A stretch of 64,000 nucleotides of DNA, taken from an uncultured Candidatus Actinomarina sp. GTDB lineage: Bacteria > Actinomycetota > Acidimicrobiia > Actinomarinales > Actinomarinaceae. Each line of letters opens with the position of its first letter. The first letter of the stretch is position 1. Where the stretch lies: NCBI GenBank assembly GCA_902571385.1, contig CACGBK010000001.1:62001-126000 (forward strand), read 5' to 3'. Below are positions 1-7,160 of this stretch, one piece after another. Both the position numbers and the translations under genes were made by a program. The notes below the pieces were generated by a model, which saw only the letters and a list, made by a program, of their open reading frames with translations, ran no database searches and was not told the origin of the DNA.

Positions 1-1065
1 ACCTCCCATTGAATAATGTGCTGTTGGTGAAACTTCCATTGGACTTTTTGAGATATCAATCATTAATGTATCTAGAAATTGTCTGTACATCCTTGGAAGT
101 TTTTCAATGATAAAATCTTTACTTTTATGACTGATGTCAAGATAAACACCCCCATTTGGAGATCCTCTTCCTTCAACAATTTCTGTATAATTAGCCATTG
201 CAACTCTGTCTCGGGTTGATAATTCCATTCTTTCTTTATCGTAATTTTCCATGAATCTATTACCGTCACTGTTAATTAGCTTTCCACCCTCACCTCGAAC
301 AGCTTCAGTTACCAAAGTTCCTGCCATCTCTTCTGGTATAACCATTCCAGTTGGGTGAAATTGAACCATTTCCATATCACTTAACTTACAACCAGCCTTT
401 AAACCTAAGTAAAATCCATCACCTGTATTTTCATTTCTCCTTGATGAGCTCTTTCTCCATAATCTTGTATGACCCCCTGCAGCAACAATGACAGAATCTG
501 CTAAGTAAACGGTTCTTTCACCGCTTTGAATATCAAATGCCATTGCACCAAAACATACATTGTCATCAACCAATAAATCAGAAACATATTGAGAATCTAA
601 AATGGGTATATCAAGTGTTTTTGCTTTATTTATTAATGCAAAAAGTATTGATCTTCCTGTATAGTCGCCCGAGTAACAAGTTCTTCTGTATGTGTGAGCA
701 CCAAAAAACCTTTGGTCAATTTTGCCATTATCAAGTTTTGCAAAATTGGCACCCCAATTATCAATTTCTTCAACAAGCTGTGGAGATTCTTTAGCCATAA
801 GCTCAACAACCTCTGGCTCAGACAGTCCATAGCCTTCAATATATGTATCTGCAAAATGTTGTTCCCAAGAATCTTCTTGATCAACATTTCCAAATGCAGC
901 ATTTATACCTCCAGCAGCAAGGACCGTATGAACATCAGTTCTTTGTCTTTTGCCAAGCACAGTAACATCCATTCCTTCTTGTTTAGCTTCAATTGCTGCT
1001 CGGAGACCAGCTCCTCCACTACCAATAACTAAAACATTTGAAATCTGAGTTGAGTGTTTATTCAT
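1..1065 (-). CDS. sdhA: Succinate dehydrogenase/fumarate reductase flavoprotein subunit (partial, C-terminus outside window)
   Basis: The 355 codons present start at ATG 1065 and run off the left edge without a stop. The N-terminus has the FAD dinucleotide fold (VLVIGSGGAGLRAA). It is followed by TDVHTVLAAGGIN, whose His matches the residue carrying covalent FAD in SdhA/FrdA. Further on are MVQFHPTG and, at the edge, PTAHYSMGG, the conserved substrate-site motif. The enzyme would oxidise succinate to fumarate in the TCA cycle and pass electrons to an iron-sulfur subunit, probably encoded just beyond the edge. A TATTTT box lies 6 nt before the ATG, suggesting a leaderless mRNA. L-aspartate oxidase is related, but the His at the flavinylation site favours SdhA/FrdA. 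Confidence 0.9.
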   Translation of the reverse strand, partial: MNKHSTQISNVLVIGSGGAGLRAAIEAKQEGMDVTVLGKRQRTDVHTVLAAGGINAAFGNVDQEDSWEQHFADTYIEGYGLSEPEVVELMAKESPQLVEEIDNWGANFAKLDNGKIDQRFFGAHTYRRTCYSGDYTGRSILFALINKAKTLDIPILDSQYVSDLLVDDNVCFGAMAFDIQSGERTVYLADSVIVAAGGHTRLWRKSSSRRNENTGDGFYLGLKAGCKLSDMEMVQFHPTGMVIPEEMAGTLVTEAVRGEGGKLINSDGNRFMENYDKERMELSTRDRVAMANYTEIVEGRGSPNGGVYLDISHKSKDFIIEKLPRMYRQFLDTLMIDISKSPMEVSPTAHYSMGG

Positions 1066-1119
1066 ATTTATAAAATAAATACTATATGTAGTTTGTAACT
1101 ATCAATAATTGTCATGTCT

Positions 1120-1125
1120 TATACT
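1120..1125 (+). promoter_or_regulatory. -10 box of leaderless promoter for ogt
   Basis: TATACT ends 6 nt before the GTG start at 1132, so transcription would begin at or next to the start codon. There is no Shine-Dalgarno sequence. The geometry matches many other genes in the window. Confidence 0.5.
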
Positions 1126-1131
1126 TATTAA

Positions 1132-1413
1132 GTGGAGATAATAGGAACTAATTTTCAGAAGCTTGTTTGGAACGAAATATCTAATATTCCCTTTGGAAAA
1201 ACTACAACCTACAAAGAAATAGCAATAAAGATTGGTCGTCCTAACTCATCAAGAGCAGTAGCAAATGCTTGTGGTAAAAATCCTTACCCAATCATTATTC
1301 CATGTCACAGAGTCATTTGCTCAAATGGAAAATTAGGGGGCTACAGTGGACCTGGCGGCTTACCTGAAAAAAGAAGACTCCTAAAAAATGAAAACAACGA
1401 AACAAAGTTTTAA
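1132..1413 (+). CDS. ogt: Methylated-DNA--[protein]-cysteine S-methyltransferase (minimal form)
   Basis: This 93-residue protein is just the catalytic C-terminal domain of O6-alkylguanine-DNA alkyltransferase. IPFGKTTTYKEIA and the helix-turn-helix segment with SSRAVANACGKNP lead into PCHRVI, whose Cys is the suicide alkyl acceptor. It then has the glycine-rich GGYSGPGG stretch. The PCHR motif separates it from alkyltransferase-like proteins, which have Trp there. The usual N-terminal RNase H-like domain is absent. The only possible start is GTG 1132, because an upstream in-frame ATG (1114) is followed by a TAA at 1129. It repairs O6-methylguanine in DNA, and the short form probably still works because it holds all DNA-contact and acceptor residues. 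Confidence 0.88.
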   Translation: MEIIGTNFQKLVWNEISNIPFGKTTTYKEIAIKIGRPNSSRAVANACGKNPYPIIIPCHRVICSNGKLGGYSGPGGLPEKRRLLKNENNETKF

Positions 1414-1457
1414 CATTATTTACTTTCCTAAATTACGTATGGGTTAATATTGAATCT

Positions 1458-1502
1458 ATGAATTTAATAAACATACATCATAAAGGGTGGTCAGCTATTT
1501 AG
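1458..1502 (+). CDS. Possible 14-codon leader peptide
   Basis: An ATG at 1458 opens a 14-codon frame (MNLINIHHKGWSAI) that stops at 1500-1502, directly before a C/G-rich segment that can pair with the terminator arm downstream. A TAATAT box ends 7 nt before the ATG, as in the leaderless genes of this window. Nothing coding follows on the plus strand within 600 bp, so a classical attenuator role is unclear. This is speculative and could be chance. Confidence 0.22.
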   Translation: MNLINIHHKGWSAI

Positions 1503-1526
1503 CCGGGTCTTTTTTGTATTGTTTAG

Positions 1527-1551
1527 ATCCGGGTTTATCCCGGATTTTTTT
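1527..1551 (+). terminator. Rho-independent terminator
   Basis: ATCCGGG (1527-1533) pairs with CCCGGAT (1539-1545) around a 5-nt loop and runs directly into seven T residues. It would end transcripts from ogt or from the short upstream frame at 1458. Confidence 0.8.
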
Positions 1552-1570
1552 ATAATCAAAAGTTATCCCC

Positions 1571-1696
1571 TTGACTTTAAATTATAAAAACTCAGATAAT
1601 TGGTCTCCCTTTTATCTGAGTACGTACTGGGATTAAGGGCTTGTGGTAGTGGATATACCAGGCTCTTAATTCCAGGTAAATTTAAATGCTTTTTTT
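1571..1696 (+). ncRNA. Candidate small structured RNA region
   Basis: The 280-bp gap between ogt and the next gene holds no convincing protein gene. On the plus strand, TTGACT (1571-1576) and GATAAT (1595-1600), 18 bp apart, make a good promoter. Downstream, CTGG (1627-1630) pairs with CCAG (1672-1675), and inner arms ATTAAG/CTTAAT and TGGTA/TACCA extend it into a 49-nt imperfect hairpin. A seven-T run follows at 1690-1696. I do not recognise the RNA as 6S, SRP, 6C or a known riboswitch. The hairpin could equally belong to the 3' end of the minus-strand gene at 1695. Confidence 0.3.
1586..1621 (-). terminator. Terminator for the minus-strand small gene at 1695-1877
   Basis: ACTCAGATAA (1590-1599) and TTATCTGAGT (1612-1621) form a perfect 10-bp stem with a 12-nt loop. 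Read on the minus strand the stem is followed by TTTT then ATAAT. This would stop transcription coming from tRNA-Ile and the small gene. Confidence 0.6.
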
Positions 1697-1877
1697 AATT
1701 TGATAACAAAGAAAAAAAGAATGAAATAATATAAATAAAAACACTAATAGCTCCAGAAACCTTCAATAAATTTGTCAGAGGAAAGCCAATCTCACCACAG
1801 TTTCCACACTTTCTTAAAAGGTCAGATGGAAGAGCTTTTTCCCAGACTTCATTAGTGATACATTTTTTACAACTCAC
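1695..1877 (-). CDS. Small zinc-ribbon membrane protein
   Basis: Sixty residues: an N-terminal CKKC and a CGNCG make a C-x2-C...C-x2-C zinc ribbon, and residues about 40-58 form one hydrophobic membrane span. I do not recognise a named family. The only usable start is GTG 1877, since the CKKC motif begins at residue 3 and an in-frame stop lies just upstream inside the tRNA. That GTG directly follows the CCA end of tRNA-Ile, so normal tRNA 3' processing would leave an mRNA beginning with the start codon. A terminator lies downstream on the same strand. Function unknown. Confidence 0.55.
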   Translation of the reverse strand: MSCKKCITNEVWEKALPSDLLRKCGNCGEIGFPLTNLLKVSGAISVFIYIISFFFSLLSN

Positions 1878-1955
1878 TGGTGGGCCTAGTTAGATTTGAA
1901 CTAACGACCTCATCCTTATCAGGGATGCGCTCTAACCAGGCTGAGCTATAGGCCC
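1878..1955 (-). tRNA. tRNA-Ile(GAT)
   Basis: On the minus strand the acceptor GGGCCTA pairs with TAGGCCC. The anticodon loop CTGATAA gives GAT, the T arm GTTAG-TTCAAAT-CTAAC is intact, and CCA is encoded at the 3' end (1878-1880). It is followed without a gap by the GTG start of the small zinc-ribbon gene. Confidence 0.95.
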
Positions 1956-2044
1956 TTTTGCTCTACCTACAATAGTAATGAATATGAAATATTTCTAAAA
2001 TTTTTTCATTTACGAGTAAATTCAAGGCATAATATAAATTGCGA

Positions 2045-2117
2045 GGGGATGTAGCTCAGCTGGAAGAGCACCTGCTTTGCAAGCAGGGGGTCGTGGGTTC
2101 AAGTCCCATCATCTCCA
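2045..2117 (+). tRNA. tRNA-Ala(TGC)
   Basis: Acceptor GGGGATG pairs with CATCTCC. The anticodon stem CCTGC/GCAGG holds a TTTGCAA loop, so the anticodon is TGC. The T loop carries GTTCAAG. CCA is not encoded. The gene lies 20 nt upstream of the small gene at 2138. Confidence 0.95.
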
Positions 2118-2137
2118 CAACGAGGTAATCTTATAAT

Positions 2138-2323
2138 ATGGATAAAAAAGACTTTGAAAATTTGTCTGAGAGTGAATTAAGAGAACTCAAAGAATCTATT
2201 GATGAAGTTCTTGAAGAAAAAAAATACAAAGAGTCTTACTTAAAAACTAATCCAAGAGGAGTAGCTATAGCTTGGATTATTATTGCTGTCATTCTCTCTA
2301 TTTATAGATATATTACAACTTGA
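2138..2323 (+). CDS. Small single-pass membrane protein
   Basis: Sixty-one residues: a charged, likely helical N-terminal half (LSESELRELKESIDEVLEE, coiled-coil-like) and one membrane helix near residues 42-58. No family recognised. The ATG at 2138 has a GAGGT sequence about 13 nt upstream. The stop overlaps the ATG of the next gene by one base (TGATG), so the pair is probably co-translated, downstream of tRNA-Ala. The next gene is also a short membrane protein, which supports a small operon of unknown role. Confidence 0.55.
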   Translation: MDKKDFENLSESELRELKESIDEVLEEKKYKESYLKTNPRGVAIAWIIIAVILSIYRYITT

Positions 2324-2556
2324 TGGAATATTTAATAGCTTTCCTAATCGGAGTTGTTATATTTAGATTTTTAAAAAACTCCATTGGCTCACTAGCAAGT
2401 GTACCTCCAGAGATCGATCCCAGTGATGTTTTAGAAACATCACAATCATTTTTATGTAAAGCTTGCGGAACAGAATTAACAGTTAAATTACAATCTGTAG
2501 TAGCTAATGAGCCACCTAAGCACTGCAAAGAAGAAATGACTCCGATAGAATATTAA
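2323..2556 (+). CDS. Small membrane-anchored zinc-ribbon protein
   Basis: Seventy-seven residues. An N-terminal membrane helix (MEYLIAFLIGVVIFRFL) is followed by a linker and a C-terminal zinc ribbon with CKACGTEL and, 20 residues later, PPKHCKEEM. The CxxCGTE...PxHCxExM pattern resembles a short zinc-ribbon protein common in actinobacteria, function unknown. The start ATG 2323 overlaps the stop of the preceding gene. A TTG three bases upstream is possible but less likely. Confidence 0.65.
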   Translation: MEYLIAFLIGVVIFRFLKNSIGSLASVPPEIDPSDVLETSQSFLCKACGTELTVKLQSVVANEPPKHCKEEMTPIEY

Positions 2557-2572
2557 ATTTTTTTTGATTTAG

Positions 2573-2833
2573 CTAATTATATTTTGTAGTCATTAAAAAG
2601 CCTATACCGATGCATCCCAATCCACTCCATAAATACCATCTTGAAACAGATCCAGGTAATAATGTTAAATAATTTAAGACGATTAATAAAACACCGATAA
2701 TCATGAGTGAAGACATTGTGAGCACAAACCATCTAGGTGATGGCCCACTTACATCAGACATTTGAGAAGATATTTTTTTAGACTTTGTAGGTCCAAGATT
2801 TTTTGTTTTATTTCTTTTTTTAGAGACAGGCAT
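2573..2833 (-). CDS. crgA: Cell division protein CrgA
   Basis: Eighty-six residues with the CrgA layout: a basic N-terminal tail (MPVSKKRNKTKN), the PSPRWF segment, and two membrane spans (about residues 35-55 and 62-82). CrgA is an actinobacterial divisome protein that in mycobacteria contacts FtsZ, FtsQ, FtsI and CwsA. The actinobacterial crgA often lies near the pknB/pstP cluster, as it does here, with mutY between. The gene is slightly longer in the tail than typical and has no strong Shine-Dalgarno. Confidence 0.85.
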   Translation of the reverse strand: MPVSKKRNKTKNLGPTKSKKISSQMSDVSGPSPRWFVLTMSSLMIIGVLLIVLNYLTLLPGSVSRWYLWSGLGCIGIGFLMTTKYN

Positions 2834-2851
2834 AATTAAAAAATAGTATTC

Positions 2852-3679
2852 TCAAGTACTAATTTCAATTAATTTTTTATTCTTTATTGTGATCATTCCT
2901 TCACTTTCAAGTTTTTTTAAAATATTTTTTAGCTTATTATCTTCAGTTTTAATTACCATTTTCAAGGAAGACATTTCAACATTGTTATTGTCTATAAGAT
3001 GCTTAATTATTTTTCCTCTAATTTCTCTATTTGAACCCTTAAATGCTTGTTGGCGAGTTTGTTTAACTTGAATAAATTTTTTACATTCATTATCAAACAT
3101 ACATAAACTGCACGAAGGATTTTTTGATTTACAAATCTCTGATCCAAAATCCATCAACACCTCATTAAATTTTCTTGACCGTATGTTTTTTAATAAATTT
3201 TTTTGGTTTTCATTAATAAATTTTTGTGGGTCCTCAATTCCAAAAAATCTACTAAAAATTCTTAAAACGTTAGTGTCTTGAGTTATTACCTTGTCATTAT
3301 AAGCAAATGATAAAAGAGCATTTTTAGTGTATTCCCCAACACCTGGAAGAACGTCAAAATCTGGATAAATTGAATCAAATGAGCTTTTAGATAAAATTTT
3401 TGATGCTTCATGCAATCTAATAGCTCTGCTGTTATAACCTAACCCAGACCACATTTTAAGGATTTCTTTCTTAGACGCTTTTGCCATTTCACTTGGGCTT
3501 GGAAACTTTTTTATAAATTTTTGATAATACTTATTTGCTCTATCTAATTGTGTTTGTTGAGAAATTACTTCTAGTAGTAGAATTTTCCAGGGATCTTGAG
3601 TGTTTCTCCACGAGTATTCTCTTGTATTTTTTGTGGACCAACTTAATAATTTTTTTTTAAATATATATTGTTTACTCAT
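2852..3679 (-). CDS. mutY: A/G-specific adenine DNA glycosylase
   Basis: This 275-residue HhH-GPD glycosylase removes adenine opposite 8-oxoguanine. Catalytic Glu37 lies in LLLEVISQQTQ and catalytic Asp135 in VITQDTNV, with the helix-hairpin-helix at LPGVGEYT. The [4Fe-4S] loop is intact, with Cys 183, 190, 193 and 199 in C-x6-C-x2-C-x5-C spacing. The C-terminal MutT-like 8-oxoG recognition domain is missing; only a short winged-helix-like tail remains, which is unusual for MutY. Gln in EVISQQTQ separates it from endonuclease III. ATG 3679 overlaps the pknB stop by 8 nt (ATGAGTAA). Confidence 0.88.
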   Translation of the reverse strand: MSKQYIFKKKLLSWSTKNTREYSWRNTQDPWKILLLEVISQQTQLDRANKYYQKFIKKFPSPSEMAKASKKEILKMWSGLGYNSRAIRLHEASKILSKSSFDSIYPDFDVLPGVGEYTKNALLSFAYNDKVITQDTNVLRIFSRFFGIEDPQKFINENQKNLLKNIRSRKFNEVLMDFGSEICKSKNPSCSLCMFDNECKKFIQVKQTRQQAFKGSNREIRGKIIKHLIDNNNVEMSSLKMVIKTEDNKLKNILKKLESEGMITIKNKKLIEIST

Positions 3680-5441
3680 CAAAGGTTAGCTCTACTACAC
3701 CTTCTGGCTCAAGAAATTCTCCTTTACGAGGCAATTGCTTTCTAACCAATCCATTAGTGTCACCACTTACAGTAGCTACAAGACCAGCTTCTTCAAGTGC
3801 ATCAATTGCGGCTTGATAATTTAAACCTTCAACTTCTGGAACCTCAATTTTTATTCCAAGAGATACAATAAGAGTAATTATTTCATCAGGAGTAATAATT
3901 TCACCAGCTTCCGGTAAGGTCCCAGAAATAATTCCTTCTTCAGTATCCTCAGAAAACTCTTCAATTGTTTCAAATGCTAAACCTAAGGTTTCGAGAATTT
4001 GAGTAGCATCTTCAAGTGATTTTTTAGACAGATCCCCAAGTTCGATTAAGCTAGGACCAGATGAAATTACAAGATCTACGCTTGATCCAGGACCCATTTT
4101 TTTCCCAGCCATCGGATTTTGTGAAATTACAAATCCAATAGGAACATTATCATCATTAACTTCTATTTTTTGACCTATTACAAAACCACTTTCTTCAATC
4201 ACGTAAACAGCTCTATCAGATTCTAAATCTACTACATAAGGTATTGGATACGCTTCTGGCCCTACTGAAACAATAATTGTCACTAGGGAATCAGGATTAG
4301 TTGATGTATTTGCGGGAGGCTGTGTTCTGATAACAGCTCCAGAAGGAACTTCTGGATGAGCTGAATTTTCTATTCCAACTTTAAATCCTAAACTTTGAAG
4401 ATCGTTTAGAGCTTCAGTTTGGCTACTTCCAGTTAGATCTGGGACATTTATTATTACCTGAGCCCCCCCATCTACTGGTAGTCCATCAAAAATTCGAGTT
4501 AATGTCCAAATAGTGCCCGTAGCAATTATCAAAGAAATTATTAGTGCCGGTAATGTAAATCTGTATTTTATTTTTGGACTTGTAAGACCAACAAGATTTT
4601 CTTGTGTTTGCATTGCTTGAAGTTGTGTTTTTTGTTGAAGGAGCACTGCTCTTAAATCTTCTGCATTCTTGAATCTATCTTTTGGATATTTATGAAGTAA
4701 TTTCAATACTGCATTTTCGACACCTTTAGGTATATCTGGTCTAATGACACTAAGTTTTTCGGGCTTATCTGTAATATGTTTTGTTGCTGTTGCAATTGGT
4801 GTATCGCCTTCAAAAGGAGGCCTGCCTGCAATGAGTTCATAAAGAACAGTACCTAAAGAATATAAATCGGACTCTTTGGATACAGGTTTACCCTGTGCCT
4901 GTTCAGGAGATATATAGCTTGCCGTCCCTAGAATAGATCCTGTTTTTGTTATATCACTTTCTTCATTTTGGAGAGAGACAATGCCAAAATCAGTAACTTT
5001 AACTTTTCCTTCGGGAGTTATCATTATATTTCCCGGCTTTATATCCCTGTGTACGAGACCTTTAGAATGGGCTGCTTGTAAGCCACTTGAAACTTGAGCT
5101 CCAATAAATAGGACATCATTTAAACTAATGGTTCTTCTTTTAGCAATTATTGACGTTAGTGTATTTCCTTCAATATATTCCATTACAAAAAAAGGCTCAT
5201 CACCTATTCCCCAATCAAAAATTTGGACAATGTTTGGGTGGTTTAAGTTTGCAGCTGTTTGAGCTTCTCTTTTAAATCTTTCAACAAACTTCTCCTGCTG
5301 AACATAATTTGGTTTTAGTGTTTTTATCGCAACAGTTCTTTTTAATTGTTTATCATTTGCTTTATAAACATAGGACATCCCCCCTTCTCCTAGAAGTTGA
5401 ACAATCTCGTATCTTTCTTTTATTATTTGTCCTATTTCCAT
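3672..5441 (-). CDS. pknB: PASTA-domain serine/threonine protein kinase
   Basis: 589 residues. The N-terminal kinase domain (about 10-270) has the glycine loop LGEGGMSYV, Lys40 in VAIKTLK, HRDIKPGN, the DFG in VTDFGI and the activation-loop GTASYISPEQA. One membrane helix follows near residues 295-315. The extracellular part has four PASTA repeats, as in mycobacterial PknB, which sense muropeptides or lipid II. The gene lies 3 nt after pstP and overlaps mutY, so the three form one operon. It probably controls cell-wall growth and division with PstP and CrgA. Confidence 0.95.
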   Translation of the reverse strand: MEIGQIIKERYEIVQLLGEGGMSYVYKANDKQLKRTVAIKTLKPNYVQQEKFVERFKREAQTAANLNHPNIVQIFDWGIGDEPFFVMEYIEGNTLTSIIAKRRTISLNDVLFIGAQVSSGLQAAHSKGLVHRDIKPGNIMITPEGKVKVTDFGIVSLQNEESDITKTGSILGTASYISPEQAQGKPVSKESDLYSLGTVLYELIAGRPPFEGDTPIATATKHITDKPEKLSVIRPDIPKGVENAVLKLLHKYPKDRFKNAEDLRAVLLQQKTQLQAMQTQENLVGLTSPKIKYRFTLPALIISLIIATGTIWTLTRIFDGLPVDGGAQVIINVPDLTGSSQTEALNDLQSLGFKVGIENSAHPEVPSGAVIRTQPPANTSTNPDSLVTIIVSVGPEAYPIPYVVDLESDRAVYVIEESGFVIGQKIEVNDDNVPIGFVISQNPMAGKKMGPGSSVDLVISSGPSLIELGDLSKKSLEDATQILETLGLAFETIEEFSEDTEEGIISGTLPEAGEIITPDEIITLIVSLGIKIEVPEVEGLNYQAAIDALEEAGLVATVSGDTNGLVRKQLPRKGEFLEPEGVVELTFDE

Positions 5442-5444
5442 AAT

Positions 5445-6098
5445 CTAAACTAAATTAATTACAATTGCTGATACATTATCTTTAGGATTCAATAACAACA
5501 CCTCACCCACAAAGGTATCAGCACTTATACCGTCTTGCATTTTTTTCTTTATGTATTCTTCCCCAACTTCATTGTAAAGGCCATCACTACAAAGGAACAC
5601 AACATCACCAATCTGTAATTGAAAATCTACTTCTTGTATATTAAGTTTTTCATTTGATCCAAGTGCTTGTTTTAATACATTTTGATAGCCTGGTACGTTT
5701 TGATCTTCTGTAACCTTGATCAAATTTCTATCTGATAATACATAGCACCTACTATCACCGACATGACCAATTTTCATAAGCGCATCTTTATTTATAGATA
5801 TTGCAGTCATTGTTGTTCCCATTCCAAGAGAGGATGGATCTTTTTCTTGATATTCCAAAATATTTTTATTTGCTTCTGTAATTATTTGATTTAAATCTGT
5901 AATTTCTTTTAAAAGAGTGTCTGCAGCAATTTTACTCGCTACATCGCCATTGACATGACCACCAAGACCATCACAAACTGCTGCTTTAAAAAGTGGCTTT
6001 GAACTACCCGAAATAGGTGGAAATATTGTATCTTCATTTTTTTTTCTATTAGGCCCACATTCACTTCTTGCAGACCAAACAATTTTAAAATCTTTCAT
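5445..6098 (-). CDS. pstP: PP2C-family protein phosphatase
   Basis: 217 residues forming only the cytosolic PPM catalytic domain, lacking the membrane anchor and extracellular domain of mycobacterial PstP. Metal ligands and signature motifs are present: NEDT near the N-terminus, DGLGGH, GHVGDSR, SDGLYNEV and KDNVSA. It removes phosphates from PknB and its substrates. It is the first gene of the minus-strand pstP-pknB-mutY operon. A GGTGA sequence precedes the ATG. Confidence 0.92.
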   Translation of the reverse strand: MKDFKIVWSARSECGPNRKKNEDTIFPPISGSSKPLFKAAVCDGLGGHVNGDVASKIAADTLLKEITDLNQIITEANKNILEYQEKDPSSLGMGTTMTAISINKDALMKIGHVGDSRCYVLSDRNLIKVTEDQNVPGYQNVLKQALGSNEKLNIQEVDFQLQIGDVVFLCSDGLYNEVGEEYIKKKMQDGISADTFVGEVLLLNPKDNVSAIVINLV

Positions 6099-6179
6099 TC
6101 ACCAATAATCTTAGTTGTGAAATGTAATTGTATTTCTAGACTGTATAAAGAACAAAAATAAAAAAACATTGAGAACTCT

Positions 6180-7157
6180 ATGAATATAACGCGGTATTTT
6201 ATTGTAATAATCGTTAGTATTGGAATCGGATTCTTTGGATTGCGTTTCTATGAGAATTTTTCTGAATCGTCCGACTTAAATATTTTTCTAGAAGAAGCAT
6301 ACGTAATTTCTACCCTTCATAACGAATCATCAAAAGATTACCAAAGATTAATTAATTTTGATGAGCTAAACAGAGATGAATTTGAATCAACGTTCATTAA
6401 CATCATTAGAAACGCTCAAGAAGCAAACAATATCTTAATTAATACTGATAGTCAATATAACGGTAGCGAAAAAGAGCTTTTAGAGATTGCAACAACATCT
6501 TGGCTTAAAGGATTGGAAACATTTCAAGTGTCAATATTAAATTTAGTCGACCAAGAGTACACTCAAGTGTTGGAGGAATCCATTGCTGAAAGTATCTCAA
6601 GCTTATCAGTTGGAGACAAAGCATATATTAATTTTTTGATTGAGATAAATAGTAAATCAGTAACGGAAAATATATTTTTGCCTGATTTTTTTGATATTGA
6701 ATACACAGGAATTGAATCAAATGCTTATCAATTTGCCGAAGCAATTGTTGATAAAGCCTTAGAAAATAAAAGTGGCTTGTTTCTAAAAAGAGATATTTCA
6801 GTAACGGGTGTTGAGTTTGTTCCCGAATCAATTGCAACCACAGAAGAGGGATTTAAGGTCTTACTAGACAAAGATGTTTCACTACAATTAGTGATTGCTA
6901 ATGAAGGAAATGTTGAAGAGACGGAAGTCATAATTCTGATTTTAGTAACAGATGAACTTGGTGAAACGGTGTTTGAGAAAAGAGCAAAATTAAATACCAT
7001 CGGACCGTTTGAGAGTAAAAGCTATTACACAGAACCGCTAAAAATTGAAAAAGGAATTGTCTATGAGTGGTTTATACTTGTCGAAGAAACAGAAAATGAA
7101 GAAGATTTTGAAGACAACATATATTCAGTCAAAGCATTCATACCTCCCGAGGATTAA
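6180..7157 (+). CDS. Membrane-anchored hypothetical protein with CARDB-like domain
   Basis: 325 residues. The N-terminus has one hydrophobic helix (about residues 5-22), likely an uncleaved signal anchor. The middle is helical with no motif I recognise. The C-terminal 110 residues look like an Ig-like CARDB domain (LVIANEGNVEETEV ... FIPPED), common in extracytoplasmic proteins. Strongly acidic. It ends 3 nt before serS and probably shares its transcript. It is divergent from pstP across about 80 bp. Function unknown. Confidence 0.6.
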   Translation: MNITRYFIVIIVSIGIGFFGLRFYENFSESSDLNIFLEEAYVISTLHNESSKDYQRLINFDELNRDEFESTFINIIRNAQEANNILINTDSQYNGSEKELLEIATTSWLKGLETFQVSILNLVDQEYTQVLEESIAESISSLSVGDKAYINFLIEINSKSVTENIFLPDFFDIEYTGIESNAYQFAEAIVDKALENKSGLFLKRDISVTGVEFVPESIATTEEGFKVLLDKDVSLQLVIANEGNVEETEVIILILVTDELGETVFEKRAKLNTIGPFESKSYYTEPLKIEKGIVYEWFILVEETENEEDFEDNIYSVKAFIPPED

Positions 7158-7160
7158 TAA

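Noticed and set aside
1114-1131. ATG 1114 as the ogt start
   Set aside because: The frame meets TAA after five codons, before GTG 1132.
1480-1551. T-box riboswitch, suggested by the AAAGGGTGG sequence
   Set aside because: There is no room or specifier stem upstream and no regulated gene downstream; the rest of the T-box core is missing.
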